DNA from: a virus
Strand: one strand, 5' to 3'
DNA: 36,195 bases
Virus record (IMG/VR): IMGVR_UViG_3300025127_000006
Coordinates: 1 to 36,195 of that record
Shown: in pieces, positions 6,235 through 12,593 of the stretch
Layout: each line of letters begins with the position of its first letter
Numbering within the stretch: position 1 is the first letter of the stretch
The notes under the pieces: model-generated
Told to the model about the DNA's origin: nothing
What the model saw: only the letters and a program-made list of their open reading frames with translations
Database searches by the model: none
Position numbers and translations under genes: made by a program

Positions 6235-6445
6235 AATTATTCTCCTTTTGTTTCTTTAGTTGTAGCACACAATAGTTGTCAAAACAACTACCATCTTTAC
6301 CATCATGGCAAAAATATTGTTTATTAGCTGTGATAATCCAGCCACCTTCATTACTCAATAGTTCTTTATTACATTCTTCGCAATAACCACAAAGTCTAAC
6401 TGTTTCTCTTTTTTTCCAAGTTTTCTTTTTTATCGGCACTTCCAC
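6224..6445 (-). CDS. Small zinc-ribbon-like protein
   Basis: 73 residues. Cysteines at 19, 22, 25, 46, 54 and 59 plus H47 can form one or two zinc knuckles: C-x2-C-x2-C in the first half and a second cluster around YFCHDGKDGSC. The basic N-terminus KKKTWKKRE suggests nucleic-acid contact. The start lies 16 bases inside the DUF6321-like gene. No named family can be given with confidence. Confidence 0.6.
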   Translation of the reverse strand: MEVPIKKKTWKKRETVRLCGYCEECNKELLSNEGGWIITANKQYFCHDGKDGSCFDNYCVLQLKKQKENNYVW

Positions 6446-6708
6446 CTACGTCTTGCTTGTCGCAACCTAGAGTTTGGATTTTTTGCAGCTTTAGGAAACT
6501 TTTTCATTTGTCCGGCAGACCTTGCACAGTAGCTCTTTCTACGTTTAGCAGCTTTAGATCCCTTCTTAACTTTACCTGTTACAGCAGTTTTTAATTTAGA
6601 TCCGGGATTGTCTCTTCTATATTTTTTAACACCAGCTCTTGTCATACCCGCACCAGACTTTGTAGACCTGTAATACTTTTTAGTTCTTGGTGGTTGTTTG
6701 TCAGCCAT
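6430..6708 (-). CDS. DUF6321-like basic protein
   Basis: 92 residues, extremely basic. It carries the motif series of the DUF6321 family seen in many aquatic phages: KYYRSTKSGAGMTRAGV, NPGSKLKTAVTGKVKKGSKA, AKRRKSYCARSAGQMKKF and a C-terminal SRLRQARRRWKC. Function of the family is not known; the charge and its place among other Lys/Arg-rich proteins suggest DNA binding or a structural role with packaged DNA. Start and stop overlap neighbouring genes by 1 and 16 bases. Confidence 0.75.
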   Translation of the reverse strand: MADKQPPRTKKYYRSTKSGAGMTRAGVKKYRRDNPGSKLKTAVTGKVKKGSKAAKRRKSYCARSAGQMKKFPKAAKNPNSRLRQARRRWKCR

Positions 6709-6932
6709 TATTTTAGTATAAGTTTTTTAATAGATTTTTGACCCATGTATATTTCTGTTTCAGCCATTGATTTTATGCATTGATACTCAATATTATTACT
6801 TGTATTAGTACGCATAGCAATTCTTTTACCTTTTAAACATTGAGACATAGATTCTTGTATTCTATGTTCTTTAATCTCTCCATTTACAATCATTAATAAT
6901 GCTACTACTAACTCAACCATGACCATTACCAT
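6708..6932 (-). CDS. Small exported or membrane-anchored protein
   Basis: 74 residues with a hydrophobic N-terminus (MVMVMVELVVALLMIVNGE) that looks like a signal peptide or membrane anchor. The rest contains two cysteines in SQCLKGKR and YQCIKSMAE that could form a disulphide in the periplasm. The start is uncertain: ATGs at 6932, 6926 and 6920 are in frame and all lie inside the end of the preceding gene. Located next to a membrane/coiled-coil protein, so a lysis or envelope role such as a spanin subunit is possible but unproven. Confidence 0.55.
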   Translation of the reverse strand: MVMVMVELVVALLMIVNGEIKEHRIQESMSQCLKGKRIAMRTNTSNNIEYQCIKSMAETEIYMGQKSIKKLILK

Positions 6933-7278
6933 TTGCTCTTACTTTATCTTTTAACTGTTCTACATCTTTTAAAAGTTTTTCAACTTGGTTTTGTAAAAAT
7001 TGTATATTAACTTTATTGTGCATCATATCTTCTATTCTAGTTTCAATTTTTTCTACTGTTTTATATAAATCTTCAAGCAACATAAATTGCTCTTGGTCCA
7101 CAGGTAATTGATGACTTTTTTTAAGTAAGTCAGCTTCAAATAATTCTCTTGATGTTTCTAATGATGTTAGTCTAGCAGTAACTTCGGTGTATGCAAAAAT
7201 ACCCATAGCAACCGCAACAATTATACCAACCATATTTTTAATTGGCATACTTACTGATGTATTTTCACTTACTTTCAT
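6913..7278 (-). CDS. Membrane-anchored coiled-coil protein
   Basis: 121 residues. A single transmembrane segment (about 15-31, MVGIIVAVAMGIFAYTE) is followed by a long charged helix with heptad spacing from about residue 33 to 115, and a Gly/Asn/His tail. This is the layout of an inner-membrane spanin, an XhlA-like protein or a ring-forming membrane scaffold. The start overlaps the preceding micro-gene by 4 bases and the 3' end overlaps the signal-peptide gene by 20. Role in lysis is suggested by the neighbours but not shown. Confidence 0.65.
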   Translation of the reverse strand: MKVSENTSVSMPIKNMVGIIVAVAMGIFAYTEVTARLTSLETSRELFEADLLKKSHQLPVDQEQFMLLEDLYKTVEKIETRIEDMMHNKVNIQFLQNQVEKLLKDVEQLKDKVRANGNGHG

Positions 7279-7382
7279 TTCTTCTTCTTTTTACATTTAC
7301 AACGTGGTGCAAATAGTTTGTCTATCCAACTTGAAAGTATATCTAATTTTCCAAAAAAAGAATATATAAATTTATCAATCAT
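7275..7382 (-). CDS. 35-residue micro-protein with cationic tail
   Basis: The ATG at 7380-7382 has GGAGGACC upstream. The peptide begins MIDKFIYSFFGKLDILSSWI, an amphipathic helix with aromatic residues, and ends CKCKKKKK, with two cysteines. Such a peptide could lie on the membrane surface. It overlaps neighbours on both sides by 4 bases (ATGA). Function unknown. Confidence 0.5.
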   Translation of the reverse strand: MIDKFIYSFFGKLDILSSWIDKLFAPRCKCKKKKK

Positions 7383-7468
7383 ATAGCTGGTCCTCCACAA
7401 AAAGCCAGAAGGACCATCATAACTATTAAGACACCTGTGAAATAATAGTTCATCCTGTCTATCTCCAT
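7379..7468 (-). CDS. 29-residue membrane peptide
   Basis: The ATG at 7466-7468 follows AAAGGACAACC. It encodes MEIDRMNYYF followed by a hydrophobic stretch of about 16 residues (GVLIVMMVLLAF) and CGGPAI. The cysteine after the hydrophobic stretch recalls a lipobox, but the Phe at -1 is not typical. Alternatives are a small holin-like or spanin-like peptide. Coupled to the next gene by ATGA. Confidence 0.5.
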   Translation of the reverse strand: MEIDRMNYYFTGVLIVMMVLLAFCGGPAI

Positions 7469-7486
7469 AGGTTGTCCTTTGTTTAG

Positions 7487-7627
7487 CTATGTTAAGATAG
7501 CGATAACTAATACAACTGCTACTACGATAACCATTTCTCTATGGTCTGTCCAATAGTGCATAGCTTTATTTTTAATTTTTTGTATCATATTTAAGTTTTG
7601 TTCATGTGTAGGTATATCATCATTCAT
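7487..7627 (-). CDS. 46-residue C-terminally anchored membrane peptide
   Basis: The ATG at 7625-7627 has GGAGGATATAA upstream. A polar N-terminus (MNDDIPTHEQNLNMIQKIKN) is followed by HYWTDHREM and a C-terminal hydrophobic segment of about 14 residues (VIVVAVVLVIAILT). A tail-anchored layout is common among small phage membrane proteins. Together with the next peptide it could form part of the lysis machinery. Function unknown. Confidence 0.55.
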   Translation of the reverse strand: MNDDIPTHEQNLNMIQKIKNKAMHYWTDHREMVIVVAVVLVIAILT

Positions 7628-7659
7628 ATTTATATCCTCCGACCTCTTATTATAAAATA

Positions 7660-7809
7660 TTACTTGCCTTGTCCACGATTTTTTGACTTACCTTTTTGTC
7701 TCTTTCTATGCTTATTCATAGAAGATAATTTAGGTCGTCTACCTATACTTGTTTTTTTTGGTATTCTTACGTGTTCTAGTTTTTCTAGATTGAACTTTTT
7801 TTTTGCCAT
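7660..7809 (-). CDS. Basic small protein with PKKTSIGRR motif
   Basis: 49 residues. The central motif IPKKTSIGRRPKLSSMNKH and the C-terminal NRGQGK match small conserved phage proteins commonly annotated as hypothetical in marine phages. Very basic. It overlaps the preceding gene by 71 bases in another frame; AAGGAT lies just before the ATG. The recognisable motif makes this frame the more certain of the two. Confidence 0.65.
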   Translation of the reverse strand: MAKKKFNLEKLEHVRIPKKTSIGRRPKLSSMNKHRKRQKGKSKNRGQGK

Positions 7810-7867
7810 ATCCTTGTTGTGATAAGTGTGTTACCTTTTTACTATATTGTTGTGCATACAATTTCAT
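7739..7867 (-). CDS. Basic small protein overlapping its neighbour
   Basis: 42 residues beginning MKLYAQQYSKKVTHLSQQGY, with a Lys/Arg/Thr-rich tail. The ATG overlaps the stop of the cupin gene (ATGA), and the second half is read in a different frame from the PKKTSIGRR gene. The N-terminal half is unique sequence, whereas the basic tail may simply reflect the overlapping frame. It may serve mainly to couple translation to the next gene. Confidence 0.45.
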   Translation of the reverse strand: MKLYAQQYSKKVTHLSQQGYGKKKVQSRKTRTRKNTKKNKYR

Positions 7868-8361
7868 TTTGTGTTTGCTTGTTTTAAATGTTCTTTACCC
7901 ATATAATTTCCATCCCAATTAGAACTTACATGAGTAGGTTCTACATCATTTAACCAGTGTTGAATAGATATAAAAGCACCTCCCTTATCAGATGCTGTTC
8001 CGCCATGAGGATCATTTGGTCTTACTCTTATAGTTTGATAAAGATTAATTGGAAAACCATTCTCTTCTTTAAATGCTTCTTCGTGATCAATTATAGTTTC
8101 ACCAGAGTGAGTGAATTTCATTCCATATAAAAAACATTCATAACTATCTACATCTGGATGTGTGTGTTGTGGTATTACACAGTTAGGCTGACATATAAAT
8201 AGTTCTACTTGAAAAGATTTTACTCTATATAAAACTATACCACTAACACCTTCTATAAATACTAAACCATTTTTCATAGGTGTATATACTTTATCTACTT
8301 CACCAGAGGTTAGATACCAGTGCGCAAAATGAGATAGTTTGTCTTGATTGGGATCAATCAT
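7864..8361 (-). CDS. Cupin-fold protein
   Basis: 165 residues. The metal-binding cupin motifs are visible: H66-x-H68 in PQHTHPDVDSYE with E75, and H119 in RPNDPHGG. Between them is the usual glycine-containing turn. A strand-rich core from about 30 to 140 fits a single cupin barrel. Similar proteins occur in marine phages without assigned function; enzymatic (dioxygenase or isomerase) and structural virion roles are both possible. It lies in the late unit between basic micro-proteins and the holin-like gene. Confidence 0.7.
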   Translation of the reverse strand: MIDPNQDKLSHFAHWYLTSGEVDKVYTPMKNGLVFIEGVSGIVLYRVKSFQVELFICQPNCVIPQHTHPDVDSYECFLYGMKFTHSGETIIDHEEAFKEENGFPINLYQTIRVRPNDPHGGTASDKGGAFISIQHWLNDVEPTHVSSNWDGNYMGKEHLKQANTK

Positions 8362-8789
8362 TTTTTAACTAAAGAACCACCAAAGTATAGTCCTATAATA
8401 GCTGACACTAAGTTAGTATCTAGTGGTGTAATAACTAAACTGTTAGATGATAATGTAATCCATTTCATTATTTCTTTTTCTGGAAGAAATAAAAATCCCG
8501 GTTTAAATTCTAAATAACCTACAATCACACTTACATCTGGCTGTAATATTGGCATTAGTTTTGGCAACAAGACTATTGCAAATACAGCAGTGAGTGCAAT
8601 TATTCTTCGGGTCCATTGAAAACCTTTGTTATCATATTCTCTTGCTTCTTTAAAACCTTTCATCTGAACATCTGCTCTTTGAATAAGTAGTTTTTGTTCT
8701 TCTCGTTTTGCTTTAATACTTTGGGACCAAATACTCATTACTCCACCTAGCACAGTAGAGCCTAGCATTGTTATCATTTCAAATGGCAT
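8358..8789 (-). CDS. Putative holin (3TM-like membrane protein)
   Basis: 143 residues. Hydrophobic segments at about 5-20, 63-82 and 126-141, with a basic/charged helix between the first two (KAKREEQKLL), resemble the three-segment holins of alphaproteobacterial phages and gene transfer agents. A holin would permeabilise the inner membrane at lysis. It overlaps the cupin gene by 4 bases and the coiled-coil gene by 11. No endolysin gene is adjacent, which is the usual confirming context, so this remains a membrane-topology-based call. Confidence 0.55.
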   Translation of the reverse strand: MPFEMITMLGSTVLGGVMSIWSQSIKAKREEQKLLIQRADVQMKGFKEAREYDNKGFQWTRRIIALTAVFAIVLLPKLMPILQPDVSVIVGYLEFKPGFLFLPEKEIMKWITLSSNSLVITPLDTNLVSAIIGLYFGGSLVKK

Positions 8790-8991
8790 TATCTAATTTC
8801 TCCTCTAATTCTTTGATTTTCTTTTGAGCATCATCTAAATCTTTAGTACAAAACTCTAGTTTTTGCAAACATCTTTTATTAGCTGCATCTTTAGATTTAC
8901 CAGCATCTTCAAGCTCTGCAATTTGTCCTTTTAATATTCTTACTTGGTCTTTATACTCATTAATAATATCTAACGAATTATCACTTTGCAT
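8779..8991 (-). CDS. Soluble coiled-coil protein
   Basis: 70 residues, almost entirely a charged helix with heptad spacing (INEYKDQVRILKGQIAELED, then LEFCTKDLDDAQKKIKELEE). There is no transmembrane segment, so it is not a classic Rz spanin, although the position next to the holin-like gene suggests a lysis accessory. The start overlaps the nuclease-like gene by 11 bases. Confidence 0.6.
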   Translation of the reverse strand: MQSDNSLDIINEYKDQVRILKGQIAELEDAGKSKDAANKRCLQKLEFCTKDLDDAQKKIKELEEKLDNAI

Positions 8992-9286
8992 ATATTATTT
9001 TCACCTTTAGTTTCTTTTGTTCTTTAGTAGCACCTCTTGATATAAAAGTTCCTTTAAGATTTCTTTTGTATCCATCTGGTGCAATATAATTATCTTTCTT
9101 TCTATAGTTTTTTGACTTAACATCATATCCAGTATACTCACCTGTAGACATATTTAAAGTAACAATGTCTACTGGACCAAGACCGCCAAGTGGTGTAAAT
9201 ACTAACAAATTTGGATCTTCTGCAAGTTCTATCTGCACTTTCATTTCGCTAACTAAACCAGTAATTGCTTTTTTTCTTCTAGCCAT
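8981..9286 (-). CDS. Small PD-(D/E)XK endonuclease-like protein
   Basis: 101 residues. Residues E14 (LVSEMKVQIELA), D40 (GPVDIVTL) and D55-x-K57 (YDVKSKNY) fit the E...D...(D/E)xK active site of Holliday-junction-resolvase-like and group-I-intron-type PD-(D/E)XK enzymes. The loop TPLGGLGPVDI is typical of those families. A resolvase could trim branched DNA before packaging, which suits its place in the late unit. Activity is inferred from motif order only. Confidence 0.65.
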   Translation of the reverse strand: MARRKKAITGLVSEMKVQIELAEDPNLLVFTPLGGLGPVDIVTLNMSTGEYTGYDVKSKNYRKKDNYIAPDGYKRNLKGTFISRGATKEQKKLKVKIIYAK

Positions 9287-9300
9287 AGCAGCCTTAAAGT

Positions 9301-9495
9301 TTAAAGTTTCTGAAATAATATAACTATAATTGTGAACATACCACCTATGAGAGCAGACATAGCATAGTACATGTGTCTTTTAATATCTTTGATTTCTGTT
9401 TCGATATTGTGAATTTTTTGATGAGTTTGTTTTTGCATTATTCTGCAAAGTTTTTCGTGTGATTCTATTCTTTCAAGAGCAGAGTTCTTAGGCAT
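9301..9495 (-). CDS. XhlA-like membrane protein
   Basis: 64 residues. A charged N-terminal helix (RIESHEKLCRIMQKQTHQKI, then IETEIKDIKRH) is followed by one transmembrane segment (about 43-61). This is the layout of haemolysin XhlA-type proteins, which assist host-cell lysis. GGAGGGTATTA precedes the ATG. A second holin-type component is plausible. It overlaps the signal-peptide gene by 8 bases. Confidence 0.6.
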   Translation of the reverse strand: MPKNSALERIESHEKLCRIMQKQTHQKIHNIETEIKDIKRHMYYAMSALIGGMFTIIVILFQKL

Positions 9496-9712
9496 TAATA
9501 CCCTCCGCTTCTATTTGTTTGCAAAAAAATTTTATAAATATTTTATGTTCGTTAATATCTATCTGTCCTATTTCTTTTGTTTTTATAATTGATTCTGCGT
9601 AACCACCTTGCAAACAACTATATAAATCATCATATTGATTTGGCATTGGATAAGGATCTAAACAAGTGCCACTGACACTACTACAAAGTATCATGCTTAA
9701 AACAAATTTCAT
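9488..9712 (-). CDS. Small secreted cysteine-containing protein
   Basis: 74 residues with a short signal-like N-terminus (MKFVLSMILCSSVSG) followed by CLDPYPMPNQYDDLYSC, where paired cysteines could form a disulphide in the periplasm. The Cys10 may alternatively be a lipoprotein site, although the lipobox is imperfect. Position among membrane proteins suggests an envelope or lysis accessory (o-spanin-like). Family not recognised. Confidence 0.55.
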   Translation of the reverse strand: MKFVLSMILCSSVSGTCLDPYPMPNQYDDLYSCLQGGYAESIIKTKEIGQIDINEHKIFIKFFCKQIEAEGINA

Positions 9713-9999
9713 TATAACACTATTGTGTTAGCTTCTTCTTCAGTTAGCGGTTCACCAGCTATTAGTTTAGCTTTAGCACTAGCTTTTAAATTTTCTCTTG
9801 CAGTAGCTTCTTCTTCTTTAGCAATTTTTTCTTCTTCTTCAGTAGGTAACTCTGCTATTTTAGCTTCTATGTCAGCTTTAGGAATAGGTGTTGTATCTTC
9901 ACTCCAATTAATATTATCTAAATCTTCTCCAAAAAAATTAAACTTAGCATTTGGATTTATTATTCTTATTGCTTTAACTATTTTATCTGAATTATTCAT
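9712..9999 (-). CDS. Tail-fibre chaperone-like protein (copy 3)
   Basis: 95 residues. The N-terminal part KAIRIINPNAKFNFFGEDLD followed by INW and PIPKADIEAKIAEL resembles XkdW-like/tail-assembly proteins that accompany fibre genes, and the rest is an acidic Ala/Glu helix ending LTEEEANTIVL. It lies immediately after a fibre-type gene, overlapping by one base. It is the third fibre-plus-chaperone pair in a row. A role in fibre folding is inferred from context. Confidence 0.55.
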   Translation of the reverse strand: MNNSDKIVKAIRIINPNAKFNFFGEDLDNINWSEDTTPIPKADIEAKIAELPTEEEEKIAKEEEATARENLKASAKAKLIAGEPLTEEEANTIVL

Positions 10000-10505
10000 T
10001 ATGCTGCTACCTCATAAGCTACAATACTTCCAGCTACATTATTCCAAAAAGCCTGTACATCACTTCCAACAAAAGAACCACTTTGAACTTTGTATGTAAT
10101 AGCTGAAGTTGTTGATGGAGAATCTAGTTTTTGTATATTGCATCTAGTAGCATTATTGTGGTAATTCCAACTTACTGAATTTATACTAGCCTCAACAGTA
10201 AAATCTTGAGCAGTAGAACCAGACCTATTAACTATTATTGTGCTATCTCTTAATAAAACAAATTGACCACTAGCATAGTATTCAGTTTCATGTAATCTGT
10301 ATGGAAAACTTGCTACGACTAAAACTTTATTTGATGAAGATGATGGAGTAATAGCTACTGAAAGACCAATATCAGCTAATCCACCAGTATTATTATGTTG
10401 TGTTGATGATGTTCCTTCAACAACTTGCAAAACCTTACCACCTACACCTGCTGGTAAAGCAGTTATCGCAGATAATGTATTATTGTTTGGTTTAATTATT
10501 GCCAT
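9999..10505 (-). CDS. Fibre-tip or receptor-binding protein
   Basis: 168 residues, rich in Ser/Thr/Asn/Val with short beta-strand patterns (KVLVVASFPYRL, GQFVLLRDSTIIVNRSGS, ITYKVQSGSF) and few charges, as in small jelly-roll or C1q-like head domains at phage fibre tips. No N-terminal virion-attachment domain is obvious. It is followed directly by a chaperone-like gene. Likely part of the adsorption apparatus. Confidence 0.55.
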   Translation of the reverse strand: MAIIKPNNNTLSAITALPAGVGGKVLQVVEGTSSTQHNNTGGLADIGLSVAITPSSSSNKVLVVASFPYRLHETEYYASGQFVLLRDSTIIVNRSGSTAQDFTVEASINSVSWNYHNNATRCNIQKLDSPSTTSAITYKVQSGSFVGSDVQAFWNNVAGSIVAYEVAA

Positions 10506-10802
10506 CTATACTCCTATTAATGCTTTCACTTCTTCTTCGGTTAAACCTAAGTCTAAAAGTTTTTGTTTGCCAGATGCTTTTTTGTTAGCTGCTGTTGTTT
10601 CTGCATCTTTTAATTCTTGTATCTTTGCATTTACTTCTGCTTCAGTTGGCATAGTTGCACCATCTTTAATAATCTTAATGTATTGGTATTGCATACGATC
10701 AGAGTTAGGAATTACATTTCCATTGTCATCTTCTTTTTTCCAACCATACCAATTGCTATCATTAAATGTGTGTAATGCGTCTTGTAAATAATCTTTACTC
10801 AT
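10506..10802 (-). CDS. Tail-fibre chaperone-like protein (copy 2)
   Basis: 98 residues. The middle TMPTEAEVNAKIQELKDAE and the end KQKLLDLGLTEEEVKALIG are motifs seen in tail-assembly chaperone-like proteins that follow fibre genes; the N-terminal WYGWKKEDDNGNVIPNSD may contact the fibre. It shares the PT-x-E-hydrophobic and LTEEE elements with 9712-9999. Located between two fibre-type genes with 1-base gaps. Confidence 0.55.
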   Translation of the reverse strand: MSKDYLQDALHTFNDSNWYGWKKEDDNGNVIPNSDRMQYQYIKIIKDGATMPTEAEVNAKIQELKDAETTAANKKASGKQKLLDLGLTEEEVKALIGV

Positions 10803-10803
10803 T

Positions 10804-11712
10804 CTATGTGTCTCCTAATCTTATAAAATTAAAATATGTATAATTATAGGATGTATTTCCTTTTAAAGTAATTGATTGAGCTGCTGCTATTTGAAATCTT
10901 ACTTTTACATTTGAAGTATCAGTTACATCAACTAAACTACTATTTCTAATTGATTGTGATGTATTTGCACTTGCAACATGAGAAATAGAACCCTCTCCAT
11001 CTGCTACTTTAGTATAAGATGAATTGTTTGTGGTAACATCTAAAGTAGTTTGAATCCATTGGCTACTACCATTTTTTACACACTGAAATACTCCTTCAAC
11101 CAAATAAATTCCTGTTGATGGAAATGTATAAATACCAGATGATTCTGTTATAGCTGATCCTATCGAACCTTGACCACTTGTGTCTGTTACTTCTAAATTA
11201 CTTGATATAGTAGATAATGAAGAACTAGTAACTGATAAATCACTTGTCATTCTAAAAGTATTTGCAACTGTAATTCCACCACCTTTAATTAATGAGTAAT
11301 CAATTCTTTTTAATGTACCAGCATCTGATACTAAAAATTCGTCTGTGTCTGCTGGTTCACTAGCAAGTGCTGTTTGACCAGAGATAATATCATCATTTAA
11401 TTTAGCTGCTGTAACTGTACCATCTGTAGGTGTTCCTGCAGATAAGGAATTACCAAATACAATTATAAAATCTATGACATCTCCTGTAGATAAGTTAGAT
11501 GCGAATGTAAGTGTAGATCCACTTACTGTAAATGAACTTCCTGGTGATTGAATAGTACCATTTAAGCTAACCATGAATTGATTAACTGTAGAATAATCTG
11601 CAAAGTTTACACTACCATTTTGCATAGTGTACGCAGCTTGACCATTAACAGCAGTTATTGCGTCTAGCTTTACAAAATTTCCAATAGCAGGTTGTCTACC
11701 CAAATATGCCAT
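10804..11712 (-). CDS. Tail fibre protein with C1q-like tip
   Basis: 302 residues. The N-terminus MAYLGRQPA and the following beta-rich domain (FMVSLNGTIQSPGSSFTVSG) is shared in layout with 12594-13451. A linker with SGQTALASEPADTDEFLVSD leads into a C-terminal domain from about 150 (ESSGIYTFPSTGIYLVEGVF) that looks like a C1q/TNF-type trimeric jelly roll. Such proteins build the receptor-contacting ends of phage fibres. Good support from the repeated architecture; receptor unknown. Confidence 0.65.
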   Translation of the reverse strand: MAYLGRQPAIGNFVKLDAITAVNGQAAYTMQNGSVNFADYSTVNQFMVSLNGTIQSPGSSFTVSGSTLTFASNLSTGDVIDFIIVFGNSLSAGTPTDGTVTAAKLNDDIISGQTALASEPADTDEFLVSDAGTLKRIDYSLIKGGGITVANTFRMTSDLSVTSSSLSTISSNLEVTDTSGQGSIGSAITESSGIYTFPSTGIYLVEGVFQCVKNGSSQWIQTTLDVTTNNSSYTKVADGEGSISHVASANTSQSIRNSSLVDVTDTSNVKVRFQIAAAQSITLKGNTSYNYTYFNFIRLGDT

Positions 11713-11715
11713 AAA

Positions 11716-12045
11716 TTATTCCTTAGGATTATTATCTTTTACACCTTGTATTCTTGTTTTCCAAGCTTCTATGTCATGGAATATTTCATCTAATTGATCG
11801 TTCCAAGAACCATAGGCTTGTCGTCTTGTTGCATCTACTTGAGCATTACTCTCAGCAGTATTTGCAGCAGTTTCATAAGATGCTAATTGCTCATCAGTTG
11901 GTTGTGGAATTGATAATCCCCAATGTTCAATATGAACACCAGTACCATCTAAATGATCAACAAGTCTTACATCTGTTGTAAAATCTACTTCTGAAACACC
12001 ATTAGCTTTGCAGTATTCTCTTATTTTGTTACTTAGTTGTGCCAT
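11716..12045 (-). CDS. Tail-fibre chaperone-like protein (copy 1)
   Basis: 109 residues. The segment IEHWGLSIPQPTDEQLASYE and the C-terminal YGSWNDQLDEIFHDIEAWK...IQGVKDNNPK match common small phage proteins downstream of tail fibre genes (tail assembly/XkdW-like), proposed to chaperone fibres or to be virion components. It follows the C1q-like gene 12064-12585 with an 18-base gap. Confidence 0.6.
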   Translation of the reverse strand: MAQLSNKIREYCKANGVSEVDFTTDVRLVDHLDGTGVHIEHWGLSIPQPTDEQLASYETAANTAESNAQVDATRRQAYGSWNDQLDEIFHDIEAWKTRIQGVKDNNPKE

Positions 12046-12063
12046 AGTTTTACCTCCTTAATT

Positions 12064-12585
12064 TTATGTGGATATTAAATATCCTCCAAATTGTGTATGT
12101 TGTGTATTTGCTAAAATAGCACCAGTGTAATCCATTCTTGCATAAGCTTCAAAATAATCTGATGAACCATTTGCTTCAACTACAGCTGAAACTTCAAAAT
12201 GTAAATTACTTGAAAAATTATCTAATTCTTCATTAATTAAAAATATATTTTTTTCAGCAACATTTGAACCATTTTTATAAATCATAACTCTCATTTGTCT
12301 GTGGTTAAAATCACTTTGATAACCACATTTAAAATATAAAAAATATTTACCAGCTTTTGTAGGAGTAAATCTGTAATTAGTAGAACTATCAAAACAATTA
12401 TCAGTATCAAAAATTTCAGTTCCCCATTGTAATTTAGTATCTGTATCAGCATTTGTACCTTGAGCAGAACTAAGTTTAACAGCAAAAGCTGGTTTATTAG
12501 CTTCTCCAGCACCAGTTACAGTTCCTGTAAATGCGTAAGTGTCTGCTAGGTTAAGACTTTCAGATTGTATTTTTGTTATTGCCAT
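12064..12585 (-). CDS. C1q-like fibre-tip protein
   Basis: 173 residues. After a short N-terminal attachment segment (MAITKIQSESLNLADTYAF) the rest is a C1q-like domain: FAVKLSSAQ, EIFDTDNCFDSSTNYRFTP, AGKYFLYFKC and a C-terminal FGGYLI. The block FDTD-x-x-(Y/F)D-x-SSNYRFTP-x-x-AGKY is shared with the neighbouring 12594-13451 protein, indicating a duplication or domain exchange. It probably trimerises as a receptor-binding tip. Confidence 0.7.
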   Translation of the reverse strand: MAITKIQSESLNLADTYAFTGTVTGAGEANKPAFAVKLSSAQGTNADTDTKLQWGTEIFDTDNCFDSSTNYRFTPTKAGKYFLYFKCGYQSDFNHRQMRVMIYKNGSNVAEKNIFLINEELDNFSSNLHFEVSAVVEANGSSDYFEAYARMDYTGAILANTQHTQFGGYLIST

Positions 12586-12593
12586 AATTTATC

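Noticed and set aside
9725-10099. 124-residue hydrophobic frame on the plus strand
   Set aside because: Antisense of the Ala/Glu-rich chaperone-like gene; Ala/Glu helices give Ser/Leu/Ala-rich antisense frames.
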